DNA of 64,000 bases from positions 185,240-249,239 of the forward strand of contig DASZUU010000049.1 of assembly GCA_035547425.1 (NCBI GenBank), read 5' to 3'. The position numbers and the translations under genes are program-made. Of the stretch, positions 34,340 through 43,542 are shown one piece after another. Source of the stretch: Alloacidobacterium sp035547425 (lineage in GTDB: Bacteria > Acidobacteriota > Terriglobia > Terriglobales > Acidobacteriaceae). The stretch's first letter is position 1. The number at the start of each line of letters is the position of its first letter. The notes under the pieces are model-generated. The model did not search any database, was not told the origin of the DNA, and saw only the letters and a list, made by a program, of their open reading frames with translations.

Positions 34340-34893
34340 TATGCCACCTCGCGTTTCACTGTGTTGGAATTGGTTTCGAGCAGCTCTTCAAAGAGCGTGC
34401 GGTAGTAAATCATCGAATTGCGAAGATCTTCCGTTGTGGCTTCGCCTCGCTTATGGCGTAAAGCAATTTCATGCGCTGCACGGTAGTTATCTACAACGCG
34501 GGGATAGTGAACCGAGATATCGGCGGCGCGTTGCTCAAACTCGGCCATCGGATATCCGCGTTTCTCCATCAATTGCATCACCAATCCATCAGCTTCATGA
34601 ACGGCATTCACAGGATCATCTACAAAGCGCGCCTGCACCGCGCGCCACTGACTAATGAAGCGCTCGCGCTCATCCACAGCCAGCAAGCGCAGGGGAAACT
34701 TCTCCACTCGCTTTTGCCGCGCTTCCAACACTGTTTCCGCGCGGGAAGCTCCTCGCTCTTTTGCCAGCCTGTCATATTCAGGCCCAAATCTTTCACGTAG
34801 TGTTGAGACACGCCGCTTGCGCATCACTGCCCATATAACAATCAACAGGGCCACAATCGCAATGGCGATAATGATTACAGCTTTGGGATCCAT
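34339..34893 (-). CDS. Uncharacterised single-pass membrane protein with shared helical domain
   Basis: 184 residues. A membrane segment lies at the start (VIIIAIAIVALLIVIWAVM), followed by a charged linker (RRVSTLRERFGPEYDRLAKE) and the domain shared with the downstream gene: ISQWRAVQARFVDDPVNAVH, EADGLVMQLMEKRGYP and SMIYYRTLFEELLE. Both genes form a two-gene operon. It is possibly a membrane partner of the soluble neighbour. No function is recognised. Confidence 0.65.
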   Translation of the reverse strand: MDPKAVIIIAIAIVALLIVIWAVMRKRRVSTLRERFGPEYDRLAKERGASRAETVLEARQKRVEKFPLRLLAVDERERFISQWRAVQARFVDDPVNAVHEADGLVMQLMEKRGYPMAEFEQRAADISVHYPRVVDNYRAAHEIALRHKRGEATTEDLRNSMIYYRTLFEELLETNSNTVKREVA

Positions 34894-35103
34894 GCTCTCT
34901 CCTGACTTTAGAAGGGATGCCCTGATTTCTCTCCCCGGTTGTCCTCTGTTCTCGATCTCATGATTGAGAAACGCCAGTATTTAAGCTGTTGTGTTGCAAG
35001 TCCGTTATTTTCAATAGATCGTTTTCTCGGACGGAAAAGCTGCAATCTTTCGAGTGCTCTTCTATGCAAACTCCGATACCCTGAAAAAGAACACTTGTTA
35101 AAA

Positions 35104-36147
35104 ATGTCGAACCTTACTGAAAATTCACAGGCGCTTCTCGATACGCCATATCCCGAAGATTTTATTTCCGGCGCTCACGCCGCTGTCTTCACCTGCCTGC
35201 GCATTGAGCGGGCAGAAAAGGTCACGCTCATCACCGATCGCGAGACGCAGCCTATTGCCGCCGCCATCGCAGCACAGCTTGTGCAGAATGGCTGCAATTG
35301 GAACGCCTTCGTCCTCGAAGACCTTGCGCCCCGTCCGCTCAAGGACATGCCCAGCGAAGTTCTTGCGGATATGGAAACCTCCAACGTCAGCATCTTTGCC
35401 GTGAAGGTGCAGCAGAACGAGCTGCGCTCGCGCATGCAGATGACGAATGTCGTGAACCGCCGCCGCATGCGCCACGCGCACATGGTCAACATCACGCCGC
35501 AGATTATGCGTGAAGGCATGCGCGCCGACTTTCAGCTCGTCGACCGCCTCAGCCGGAAGATCGTTGAAAAGGTTCGCCATGCCGGCTGTATCCATGCCAC
35601 CACTGCTGTCGGAACCGACATCCACGCCGAGCTCAATCCTGATTACAAATGGCTGAAGACCTCCGGCATCATCTCGCCCGAGAAATGGGGCAATCTTCCC
35701 GGCGGCGAAATCTTCACCACTCCCGGAGAAGTCAACGGCGTCTTCGTCGTCGATGGCGTTGTCGGCGACTATCTCTGTTTTCGCTATGGCTTGCTTGAAT
35801 CCACGCCGCTCACCATCGAAATCAAAGGCAACCGCATCGTAAGCTGCGAATCAAAAAATCAGCAATTGCGCGATGACTTCTGGGCATACACCCACACCGA
35901 TAAGAATTCCGACCGCGTAGGAGAGTTTGCCATCGGTACAAACCTTGGCGTCACTCATGTGATCGGCAACATTCTGCAGGATGAAAAATTTCCCGGCATA
36001 CACATCGCCTTCGGCAATCCTTACGGCGAGCACACCGGCGCGCCCTGGACCTCAACCACACACATCGATGTGGTCGGCCTCCGCTTCAACATCTGGATCG
36101 ATGATGAACAGATCATGCGCGAAGGCCGATTCCTGATCGAGCCGTAA
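35104..36147 (+). CDS. Aminopeptidase, M29/leucyl aminopeptidase-like
   Basis: 347 residues from ATG 35104; the open frame upstream to 34939 has no family resemblance. TTAVGTDIHAEL, GEIFTTPGEVNGVFVVDGVV, VGEFAIGTNLGV and HIAFGNPYGEHTGAP match the aminopeptidase T (M29) metal-binding and active-site blocks (the EIFTxPxE and H...H/E patterns). It should be a cytoplasmic metallo-exopeptidase that trims N-terminal residues. The Shine-Dalgarno sequence is weak. Convergent with galT, 8 bp apart. Confidence 0.7.
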   Translation: MSNLTENSQALLDTPYPEDFISGAHAAVFTCLRIERAEKVTLITDRETQPIAAAIAAQLVQNGCNWNAFVLEDLAPRPLKDMPSEVLADMETSNVSIFAVKVQQNELRSRMQMTNVVNRRRMRHAHMVNITPQIMREGMRADFQLVDRLSRKIVEKVRHAGCIHATTAVGTDIHAELNPDYKWLKTSGIISPEKWGNLPGGEIFTTPGEVNGVFVVDGVVGDYLCFRYGLLESTPLTIEIKGNRIVSCESKNQQLRDDFWAYTHTDKNSDRVGEFAIGTNLGVTHVIGNILQDEKFPGIHIAFGNPYGEHTGAPWTSTTHIDVVGLRFNIWIDDEQIMREGRFLIEP

Positions 36148-36155
36148 AGAACCAA

Positions 36156-37202
36156 CTACTTCTTAGTGAAGTGAACGTCGGAAACCGCGCGCAATCTCTC
36201 AGCTGCGCCTTCCGCCGTAATGTCGCGCTGCGGCATGCCGAGCATCTCAAAGCCCACCATAAACTTCCGCACCGTAGCCGAACGCAGCAGCGGCGGATAG
36301 TAATGCGCATGGAAGTGCCACTCACCATGCTCCTCGCCGTCGCACGGCGTCTGATGGAAGCCCATCGTGTAAGGGAAGCTCGTCTCAAACAGATTGTCGT
36401 AGCGCGTTGTCGTCTGCTTCAGAATATTGGCCAGCCCGGCGCGCTGCGCCGTGGAAAATTCCGCCATCGATCCAACATGTTTCTTCGACAGCACCAGCGT
36501 CTCAAAAGGCCATACCGCCCACCACGGAACTACCACCAGAAACTCATCGTTCTCGCAAACAATGCGCGTCTTCGCATCCGTCTCTGTCCTCAGGTAATCG
36601 CACAGCAGGCAGGAACCATGTTCCGCTTTGTATGCCTTCTGCGCTTCCGTCTCGATCGCAGGCTCATCCGGCACGTGCTCTGTCGCCCATATCTGGCAAT
36701 GCGGGTGCGGATTGCTCGCTCCCATCATCGCGCCGCGGTTCTCGAAGATCTGCACATGCCGTATTTCAGGGTTCGCCGCCAGATCTTTGTACTGCTCTAC
36801 CCACGTATCCACCACGCGCGCAATATCCGCCTCTTCCATCAGCGCCACCGTCAGGCTGTGATCCGGATGGAAGCAAAGAACGCGGCAGCGTCCCCGCTCC
36901 TGCTCTGCGCGAAGCAGTTCCGGCATGCCTGTAGTATTCGGAGCAGGCGAATCCGGCAGCAGGGCAGCGTAGTCATTATCGAAAATGAATACGTTTTCAT
37001 AATTGGGATTAAGATGCCCGCCTGCGCGCTCGTTGCCTGGGCACAGGTAGCAGGTCGGATCGTAATGTACATCCGAAAAGCCGGAAGACTGGTTCACTTC
37101 TCCCTGCCATGGCCGCTGCGTACGATGCGGAGAAATCAACACCCACTGGCGGCGCAGCGGGTTATAGCGGCGATGGGGAAACTGGTAAGCACGATCGCTC
37201 AC
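36156..37202 (-). CDS. galT: Galactose-1-phosphate uridylyltransferase
   Basis: 348 residues from a GTG start with AAGGACA upstream. YNPLRRQWVLISPHRTQRPW is the conserved opening. A zinc site comprises CYLCPGN and later histidines. NPHPHCQIWATEHVP contains the HxHxQ active-site histidine that forms the uridylyl intermediate. The Leloir reaction exchanges UDP between UDP-glucose and galactose 1-phosphate. No galK/galE lies next to it in the window. Confidence 0.95.
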   Translation of the reverse strand: MSDRAYQFPHRRYNPLRRQWVLISPHRTQRPWQGEVNQSSGFSDVHYDPTCYLCPGNERAGGHLNPNYENVFIFDNDYAALLPDSPAPNTTGMPELLRAEQERGRCRVLCFHPDHSLTVALMEEADIARVVDTWVEQYKDLAANPEIRHVQIFENRGAMMGASNPHPHCQIWATEHVPDEPAIETEAQKAYKAEHGSCLLCDYLRTETDAKTRIVCENDEFLVVVPWWAVWPFETLVLSKKHVGSMAEFSTAQRAGLANILKQTTTRYDNLFETSFPYTMGFHQTPCDGEEHGEWHFHAHYYPPLLRSATVRKFMVGFEMLGMPQRDITAEGAAERLRAVSDVHFTKK

Positions 37203-37326
37203 AGAGACTGTCCTTTCAATGCGAAGTTCCTGCCTCTATTGTAAGCAGTACCAGCCATGAATCAGAATGGAAGCTGTCGTTTACCTTTCCCGGGCATTAG
37301 ACCGGAAATCCGAAAACTCCCGGTGC

Positions 37327-37360
37327 TCATCCTGACCTGAGCGAAGCCGAAGGGAAGAGG
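37327..37360. repeat. Short dispersed intergenic repeat (TCATCCTGA...GCGAAG type), copy 1
   Basis: TCATCCTGACCTGAGCGAAG followed by CCGAAGGGAAGAGG. It is a variant of the TCATCCTGAGCG-AGCGAAGG element seen again at 42209 and, more diverged, at 47638. All copies lie between genes. The element resembles one widely scattered in Acidobacteria. Confidence 0.5.
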
Positions 37361-37373
37361 GACTCCACTGCCT

Positions 37374-38573
37374 CTAAGCCGTAGGCTTATCCGGAACCGG
37401 CTGCACTGCCAGATACTTCTCGGCAAAGCGCATGCTGTAATCCTCAAGCAAGGCTCGCACGCGTTCCGGATCTCCGGACTTCACAATCAGCCCGGCATGG
37501 TGATGCTTCTTCATGCGGCACACAATTTCCGGAGCATCAAAAACCGACGTATCCGGATCAGCCGTACGCGCCAGGCACAGCACGCTTCCTGCATAGTCTT
37601 TACGCGGCATAGGAGCCGTATAAGCTTCTCCACGAAGCGCGCAGACTTCAATCCGCGCCCACTCTCTCCACAAATTCACGCCGCTGGCAAAGTCCACCAC
37701 ATCGGCAATGAACGCTCCGCCCACACGAGCCGCCACTTCCAGGAAATAAAAGCGTCCATCTCTGGCGTGGATATACTCCGCATGTGTCACCCCGCGCACC
37801 ATCCCAAGCGCCGGAACCAATCGCTCATTCAGCGCTGCCAGGTATGTCGAATCTTCTCCATTGCGTTCCACAATACGCGTCGAAAAAACACCGCCCTCAT
37901 GCATCACTTGCATCGGAGGCTTCCCATAGCGGCTCACCTCCGCAAACACCACGCGTCGCTCGCTGGCTACCGAATCGACGTGATAAATATTGCCGGGCAC
38001 AAAGCGTTCCAGCAGGTAATAACTCTGTCTGTCGCCCAGCTCGTCCAGCGTGCGCCACAGCTTCTCTGGATCGTCAATCTTGCGGATCCCGATAGCCGAA
38101 GCCTCAGCCCTCGGCTTCAACACCCATGGCGCAGGCACATGGGCCATGTAAGCGCGCAAATCGTCGTAATTCAGAATCGGCGTGAACTCGGGAACCAGTA
38201 TTCCTGCCCGCTGCGCCTCGAATCGCATCGCCAGCTTGTCGCGAAAATGCGCCGTCGTCGTCCGCCCCATCCCCGGAATTCGCATATGCTCGCGCAGTGC
38301 TGCCGCCACTTCCATATCGAACTCGTCCAGCGCCACAATGCGATCAATCTTCCATCCTCGCGACATATAGGTGACGGTGTGAATCACCTGCTCGATGGAC
38401 AGATTGGGAGGCATCGTCGAAATATTTTCCAGAATGTCCCGCGGCCAGTCCGCGTCCCGCAGCTTGTCCACCGTCAGCAGCGCCACGCGGCAGCCCATCC
38501 CCGCGCATTGCCGCATAAATGCCTGGCCCTTTTCATACGTGGAGATGCAGAGAATCCGCTCGTTCATACCCAT
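37374..38573 (-). CDS. ATP-grasp domain protein (carboxylate ligase-like)
   Basis: 399 residues from ATG 38573 (ATG 38567 is also possible). ILCISTYEKGQAFMRQCAGM is the preATP-grasp Rossmann-like start. IPGMGRTTTAHFRDKLAMR, PAPWVLKPRAEASAIGIRKI and HAEYIHARDGRFYFLEVAAR are the ATP-binding Lys, glycine loop and metal-binding E-x-N-like residues, as in the PurK/CarB-like branch; the final acidic pair reads E-V-A, not E-x-N. It is likely an amide- or peptide-bond-forming ligase of unknown substrate. It starts 4 bp after a small membrane protein gene. Confidence 0.75.
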   Translation of the reverse strand: MGMNERILCISTYEKGQAFMRQCAGMGCRVALLTVDKLRDADWPRDILENISTMPPNLSIEQVIHTVTYMSRGWKIDRIVALDEFDMEVAAALREHMRIPGMGRTTTAHFRDKLAMRFEAQRAGILVPEFTPILNYDDLRAYMAHVPAPWVLKPRAEASAIGIRKIDDPEKLWRTLDELGDRQSYYLLERFVPGNIYHVDSVASERRVVFAEVSRYGKPPMQVMHEGGVFSTRIVERNGEDSTYLAALNERLVPALGMVRGVTHAEYIHARDGRFYFLEVAARVGGAFIADVVDFASGVNLWREWARIEVCALRGEAYTAPMPRKDYAGSVLCLARTADPDTSVFDAPEIVCRMKKHHHAGLIVKSGDPERVRALLEDYSMRFAEKYLAVQPVPDKPTA

Positions 38574-38577
38574 CCGT

Positions 38578-38958
38578 TCAGGAAGCGCTCCGCGCCCGCA
38601 CAGGCGTCTTCCAGAATGCAATCACGAACAGCAGGCCAAGAACGATGTCAGACAGCCCGAACATTTCCTTCGGCCCGATGCGTCCCTGCAAGTAAAGCAC
38701 GATCAGTGTTACGCCATAAAGAAACTTCTCGGCAACCGCCGGAATCATCAGCGGACGATACCGCGCCGGATCGGAGCCGATCACAAAAAACGCCAGCTGC
38801 CACGACAGCCCCAGCCCGAGAAAGCCGAAATAATAGCCCGGATGCGTCAGCGCCGGCGGAGTCTGTCGTCCGATCGTGTCATAAAGAAAATAGAGCGGGG
38901 TAAGCACCAGAAATCCCCACACTCCGGCAAACCAGAATACGATTCGAGCAAATTTCAT
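38578..38958 (-). CDS. Small four-helix membrane protein, uncharacterised
   Basis: 126 residues from ATG 38958 (AGGTG five nt upstream; GTG 38964 is an alternative). Four hydrophobic segments are separated by short loops (IVFWFAGVWGFLVLTPLYFL, HPGYYFGFLGLGLSWQLAFF, then two more). It ends with an Arg-rich tail. It precedes the ATP-grasp gene by 4 bp and is probably cotranscribed. No family function is known to me. Confidence 0.65.
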   Translation of the reverse strand: MKFARIVFWFAGVWGFLVLTPLYFLYDTIGRQTPPALTHPGYYFGFLGLGLSWQLAFFVIGSDPARYRPLMIPAVAEKFLYGVTLIVLYLQGRIGPKEMFGLSDIVLGLLFVIAFWKTPVRARSAS

Positions 38959-39023
38959 CCACACCTCGCTTCCCAGGTTCAGTTGGCTCTACCATAAGGG
39001 CTGGCACACGCCCTGCTTCTACT

Positions 39024-39644
39024 ATGCACTTATCCGAGTCCACGATGCTCTCTGCGGAAGAAATCACCCGGCAGCACGACCGCCTGACGGCGCTCTGGCA
39101 TACGCAGCCCCCCGCCGTTCCCCCGGAGGCGCATGGCGAATTCATGGACACCGTGATCGCCCAGCATCTGGCGAATTTCGAGCTCTGGCATACCGAAGAC
39201 CGCGCGCGTGCTCCTCATGCCGCCGATCACGAAATCGCCGAAGTCAAGCGCGCCATTGATCGCATTAACCAGCGGCGCAACGATCTCGCCGAGCGCTGCG
39301 ACCTGCTCCTGCTCGACCATCTCTGCGCCCGCGACCTGCCCAATCCCGAAGCCGAGCTGAATTCCGAAAGTCCCGGCCTTATCATCGACCGGCTCTCGAT
39401 CCTTGCCCTCAAGCTTTTTCATACGCAGGAAGAAATCGCTCGCCCCAACGCGCCCGCAGGCCATGCAGAGCGCAACCATGAGCGCCTCAAAATTCTGCAA
39501 GCACAACGCGGCGATCTCGCCGGCTGCCTCGATCGTCTCTGGCGGCAAACCCTCGCCGGAGAGCGCCGTTTCAAGCTCTACCGCCAGCTCAAAATGTACA
39601 ACGACCCGGCGCTCAATCCTTCTGTTTATAAATCCCGCGCATAG
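39024..39644 (+). CDS. DUF4254-like protein
   Basis: 206 residues, all soluble and helical. PGLIIDRLSILALKLFHTQE, LQAQRGDLAGCLDRLW and FKLYRQLKMYNDPALNP form the conserved C-terminal half of the DUF4254 family, where an Asp/His pattern suggests a helical bundle. The function is unknown; in some genomes the family sits near glycosyltransferase or sugar-transfer genes. Divergent from the membrane protein gene. ATG 39045 is a second possible start. Confidence 0.7.
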   Translation: MHLSESTMLSAEEITRQHDRLTALWHTQPPAVPPEAHGEFMDTVIAQHLANFELWHTEDRARAPHAADHEIAEVKRAIDRINQRRNDLAERCDLLLLDHLCARDLPNPEAELNSESPGLIIDRLSILALKLFHTQEEIARPNAPAGHAERNHERLKILQAQRGDLAGCLDRLWRQTLAGERRFKLYRQLKMYNDPALNPSVYKSRA

Positions 39645-39806
39645 GTAAACATGGGTGCCCTGCATCCCATAAAGATGTGGGCCTTGGCCGCCCCTCCGGT
39701 TGACTCGCGGCCCACTTCTGCGTATAAAAACGAATTCAGCGGGAAATTTCTGCATACGCGCACCTGTGTGCCGTATGTATCAGGAAAATCAAGGATAACT
39801 ACCGGT

Positions 39807-40379
39807 ATGCAAGAAACACGTCAGGCAGCAGGAGCCCGCCGCAACACTCGCTCGATCTCGGAAAAAAAGGTTCCTATCACCGATAAAGCGGCTGACAAGG
39901 CGCAGGCACAAGCCGTTGAGCATTTCCAGAGCGCCGTCCAGCTTATGCAGGAGGGCAAATACGAAAAGGCCCGAACCGCCTTTGAGAAGCTTATTTCTAC
40001 CGCGCCCCTTGCTCTGGTCGATCGCTGCCGCGTTTATCTTGCGGCCTGCGAGCGTCACGCCAAGCAGGCAGCCCTCGCCTTCAACACTCCCGGCGAGCAA
40101 TACGACTACGCTATCTCTCTGCTGAATACCGGCGATTACGAAGATGCCCGCGACCAGCTTGAGAGCATCCTCAAGAAAAATTCATCAGCCGACTACGCCC
40201 ACTATGGGCTCGCCATCCTCGACAGCATGACCGGTCAGGCTGAGGAATGCCTCGAGCACCTGACAGCGGCCATCCGGCTCAACCCGCAGAACCGCATCCA
40301 GGCGCGCACCGACTCCGATTTTCAGGACATGGCAGACGATCCTCGTTTCACCGAGCTGCTCTACCCGGAAACTCCATAG
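39807..40379 (+). CDS. Tetratricopeptide-repeat protein
   Basis: 190 residues from ATG 39807 (AAGGAT upstream); an in-frame extension to 39651 lacks protein character. At least three TPR-like helix pairs are visible: VEHFQSAVQLMQEGKYEKAR, YDYAISLLNTGDYEDARDQL and LDSMTGQAEECLEHLTAAIR. The N-terminus is basic and polar without a signal peptide. It is likely a cytoplasmic scaffold; no partner is obvious. Confidence 0.7.
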   Translation: MQETRQAAGARRNTRSISEKKVPITDKAADKAQAQAVEHFQSAVQLMQEGKYEKARTAFEKLISTAPLALVDRCRVYLAACERHAKQAALAFNTPGEQYDYAISLLNTGDYEDARDQLESILKKNSSADYAHYGLAILDSMTGQAEECLEHLTAAIRLNPQNRIQARTDSDFQDMADDPRFTELLYPETP

Positions 40380-40404
40380 GAAAGCACACGTCGAAGGGGC
40401 CTTC

Positions 40405-41085
40405 TTGATAGCTCCGGATCTCCGAATACTCCGATGTCTAAGCACTTTGGGAGTCCTTTGCTTCTGTTCAACTTTGGCACCTTTCGCGCAGAGCATAGAT
40501 CCTCCCGCCTCCGGCTATCTTGAAGCCAGCCTGCGAACAGGAGTGGAAGCCGGACACACAAAGGTTGGCGAAGCGTTTCAGGCTACCGCCCTTTCATGGT
40601 GGAGTATTCCGGATTGCATTCTGCCTCAAGGTGCAAGAATCTATGGCAAGGTTGTTTCGTCCGTCCGGCACACAAAATCTTCACCAGAATCGACCTTAGG
40701 GCTCCTGATAGAAAATGCCGATTGCCAGGATCACCCACATGCTCCGCTTTCTCTTCACATCCTCGAAATCATAGGGCCTGATTCTGCATCGGTGCCTCTG
40801 CATACGGTTCTTCCCGTGGGAAGTGGAGGTATGTCAGCCGCATCAGGAGTCATTGCACATGACGACAACACGAAACCAGACAAAGAATCTTCCTCTATCC
40901 GCGTAGGCGCGATTGTGGGAATGATGCCCATGCAACTTGAAATCGCCGCCGGGCCGCAATTTGCAGAAATCCTGCGCTCCGATAAGCGAACCGTCAGCCT
41001 GCTCACCGGTACGCATCTGATTTTAGGCACAAAAGATATGATTCCCGCAGACCAGCAGCTCCATTTTCAGGCAGCAGACAAATAG
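40405..41085 (+). CDS. Exported protein of unknown function
   Basis: 226 residues from TTG 40405 with AGGGG just upstream. The signal peptide ILRCLSTLGVLCFCSTLAPF ends at about AQS (residue 30). The mature part is rich in beta-type segments (AFQATALSWWSIPDCILPQG, ARIYGKVVSSVRH), as seen in Acidobacteria exported proteins that may be surface or secreted. It follows the TPR gene by 25 bp. No conserved catalytic motif is recognised. Confidence 0.6.
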   Translation: MIAPDLRILRCLSTLGVLCFCSTLAPFAQSIDPPASGYLEASLRTGVEAGHTKVGEAFQATALSWWSIPDCILPQGARIYGKVVSSVRHTKSSPESTLGLLIENADCQDHPHAPLSLHILEIIGPDSASVPLHTVLPVGSGGMSAASGVIAHDDNTKPDKESSSIRVGAIVGMMPMQLEIAAGPQFAEILRSDKRTVSLLTGTHLILGTKDMIPADQQLHFQAADK

Positions 41086-41128
41086 CCATCGGGAAACACA
41101 CTTCCGATACACTCTTGTTGGGTAGCTC

Positions 41129-42199
41129 ATGAAACCAGCGACTCTTGTCTCCACTTCGGCGCAGCCTTCGGGCACAGAAAAGGCCAGCTTGCGAGTCGTA
41201 GCTATGGGTGGAGGCACCGGCCTTTCCACTCTCCTGCGCGGCCTGAAGCACTATGTCCCGTCGCCGCTTTCCACGCCGTCCGAGTGTGATGCCGTGCCCT
41301 GCCTCATCAGCCACCTTGCTGCCATCGTCACCGTCACGGATGATGGTGGTTCCAGCGGCCGCCTCCGCAAAGACTTCAACATGCTGCCGCCCGGTGACTT
41401 GCGCAACTGCATGGTCGCGCTCTCTGAAGATGAGCACCTGCTCTCGCGCCTCTTCAGTCATCGCTTCCGCTCCGGTGCCGGGCTCGAAGGCCACAGCTTC
41501 GGTAATCTCTTCGTCGCCGCACTCTCAGAAATGACCGGCGACTTCGCGCAGGCCATCCGTCTTGCCGCTGAAATTCTTGCGACTCGCGGTCACATCTATC
41601 CGGCAACCACCGCCAATGTCAGTCTTGCCGCCCGTATGGATGATGGCGAAATCGTCGAAGGCGAAACCAGCATCACCGCCAGCAAAAAGCACATCGTTGA
41701 GCTGAGCATGGAGCCGCCCGACGCCGCACCTATGCCCGAAACGCTCGAAGCCATCGAGCAGGCCGACCTCATCACCATCGGTCCCGGCTCGCTTTTCACC
41801 AGCATCATCACCAATCTGCTGGTCAAAGGAATCCCGGAGGCTCTCACCCGCGCCCACGGCCTGCGTGTTTATGTCTGCAACCTGATGACACAGGCCAACG
41901 AGAGCCTGCACCTCACTGCTTCGCAGCATATCGAACGCATCTACGAGCATGCCCGCGGCCCTGTCTTCGACTATGCCCTCATCAACACCGCGCCCATTTC
42001 CGAAGAAACCCGGCTCCGCTATGCCGCCGAAGGTGCGGAACCCATTCAGCCGGATATCGACCGCATCGAAGCCTTGGGCATCCGCTGCATCCCCGGCAAC
42101 TTTGCCGAAGAGGGCAACGTCCTGCGCCACGCCGCCGACCGCGTAGCCACCCAGGTTCTGGAACTGGCGATCGAAAACAAGCAAGCCAGTCGATCTTGA
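41129..42199 (+). CDS. yvcK: YvcK/CofD-family gluconeogenesis and cell-morphology factor
   Basis: 356 residues. The opening glycine loop VVAMGGGTGLSTLLRGLKHY, then VTVTDDGGSSGRLRKDFNML and PPGDLRNCMVALSE, are the YvcK signature binding UDP-sugar/F420-precursor-type ligands. LEGHSFGNLFVAALSEM and LITIGPGSLFTSIITNLL complete the family. In B. subtilis YvcK is needed for growth on gluconeogenic carbon and for cell shape; its ligand is UDP-GlcNAc-like. The usual neighbours (rapZ, whiA) are absent. Confidence 0.9.
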   Translation: MKPATLVSTSAQPSGTEKASLRVVAMGGGTGLSTLLRGLKHYVPSPLSTPSECDAVPCLISHLAAIVTVTDDGGSSGRLRKDFNMLPPGDLRNCMVALSEDEHLLSRLFSHRFRSGAGLEGHSFGNLFVAALSEMTGDFAQAIRLAAEILATRGHIYPATTANVSLAARMDDGEIVEGETSITASKKHIVELSMEPPDAAPMPETLEAIEQADLITIGPGSLFTSIITNLLVKGIPEALTRAHGLRVYVCNLMTQANESLHLTASQHIERIYEHARGPVFDYALINTAPISEETRLRYAAEGAEPIQPDIDRIEALGIRCIPGNFAEEGNVLRHAADRVATQVLELAIENKQASRS

Positions 42200-42208
42200 A
42201 AATATGTT

Positions 42209-42235
42209 GTCATCCTGAGCGGAGCGAAGGACCTG
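42209..42235. repeat. Short dispersed intergenic repeat, copy 2
   Basis: GTCATCCTGAGCGGAGCGAA followed by GGACCTG. It lies between yvcK and rlmN and shares its core with the elements at 37327 and 47638. Confidence 0.55.
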
Positions 42236-42292
42236 CTTTCTATCAGGGCTTAATTTAAGAGCTTGATGATTGAGATAAAAGTAAACCAAAAC

Positions 42293-43450
42293 TCATGAAG
42301 AAACCTGAACCAACTCCGTAGTCCGTTTCAACTGGCCGCAAGCCGCGTAAATATCCCGCCCGCGCGGTCGCCGCACAAACGCAGGAACACCATTGAACTT
42401 CAATCGATACTGAAACTGCGCCACCGTATGCGGATCAGACATCCGGTACGGCATTCCCGGCCCCGGATTCCACACAATCAGATTCACCTTCATGGGCAGA
42501 TTCGCCCGCCGCAACAGCCGTCCCACTTCATCTGCGTCAGCCAAGCGATCATTCAGCCCACCCAGCAACACATACTCAAAGGTGACTTTTTCCTTAGCTC
42601 GCAACGGAACCCGCCGCACCGCAGCCATCACATCCGCAATATCCCACTTGCGCGTAATCGGCATGATTCCCGAGCGCACCGTATCATTCGGAGCATTCAG
42701 CGAAATCGCCAGCTTGGGCCGTACTGGCTCTTCGGCAAAACGCAAGATGCCAGGCACAATTCCCGAAGTTGAAACCGTCATCCGCGATTCCGGAATCCCG
42801 ACTTCTTCGACCAGCAGCCGCACCGCCGCAATCCATTCGTCATAGTTCAGGAACGGCTCACCCATCCCCATAAAGACCAGGTTGATGCGGTCCTTCCCGA
42901 TCCTCACCTTGTGCCGCTTCAGTACTGCGACAACCTGTCCGGCAATCTCTCCCGCTGTCAGGTTGCGAATAATTCCCAGCTTTGCCGTCAAACAAAATTG
43001 GCAGTTCACCGCGCAGCCGATCTGGCTCGACACGCAGATCGTTGCGCGTCGCAAATCCGTTCCGGCTTCAGAACCATCACCAGCTTCGCCGCCATCGCCA
43101 TCCGGCATCCACACCGTCTCGACTGTCTGCCCATCGTTCCCGGCAATCAGAAACCGCTCCGTGCCATCCATCGAACTGAACACTTCGACAATCTTCGGCA
43201 AGCCGACGTGATACTCACTCTCCATCAACGCCGAGCGCAGCTCTTTCGGCAGAGTCGATACCTCGGCCAGCTCTTCGACCCACTCCCGGTAAAGCGCCCC
43301 GGAAAGCTGTTTCCCCCGGTACTCCGGCTGGCCAAATCCTGTGATTAAGTCTTTAAGTTGTTGATTATTAAGGCCGAAAAGAGGATGAGTCGTAGCCGCC
43401 CCCGGAGAGTCTAAAATAGAGATAGGTTTTTTCCTGCCCGGCGGCATCAT
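42293..43450 (-). CDS. rlmN: 23S rRNA (adenine-C2)-methyltransferase RlmN, radical SAM
   Basis: 385 residues from ATG 43450, chosen because GGAG lies 8 nt upstream; the frame is open to TTG 43543. The radical-SAM cluster is C-x3-C-x2-C in IGCAVNCQFCLTAKLG. NLVFMGMGEPFLNYDEWIAA and the C-terminal catalytic Cys region (PRGRDIYAACGQL) are RlmN landmarks. It methylates C2 of A2503 of 23S rRNA and A37 of some tRNAs through a two-Cys mechanism. Length is close to E. coli RlmN (384). Confidence 0.92.
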   Translation of the reverse strand: MMPPGRKKPISILDSPGAATTHPLFGLNNQQLKDLITGFGQPEYRGKQLSGALYREWVEELAEVSTLPKELRSALMESEYHVGLPKIVEVFSSMDGTERFLIAGNDGQTVETVWMPDGDGGEAGDGSEAGTDLRRATICVSSQIGCAVNCQFCLTAKLGIIRNLTAGEIAGQVVAVLKRHKVRIGKDRINLVFMGMGEPFLNYDEWIAAVRLLVEEVGIPESRMTVSTSGIVPGILRFAEEPVRPKLAISLNAPNDTVRSGIMPITRKWDIADVMAAVRRVPLRAKEKVTFEYVLLGGLNDRLADADEVGRLLRRANLPMKVNLIVWNPGPGMPYRMSDPHTVAQFQYRLKFNGVPAFVRRPRGRDIYAACGQLKRTTELVQVSS

Positions 43451-43542
43451 AGCAACAGCTCCGTTTGAGACAGCATAGCTCATTCTCCCTGCCGTAGAGC
43501 CATCCATAGACCGCCGGGCAGTAACCAACCAGGACTTATTCA

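Noticed and set aside
36171..37244. 357-codon plus-strand frame antisense to galT
   Set aside because: GalT is well supported by HxHxQ and other motifs; the antisense frame is Arg/His-rich without any domain.
37497..38903. 468-codon plus-strand frame antisense to the ATP-grasp and membrane genes
   Set aside because: Basic, low-complexity composition, no motif, and the opposite-strand proteins are coherent.
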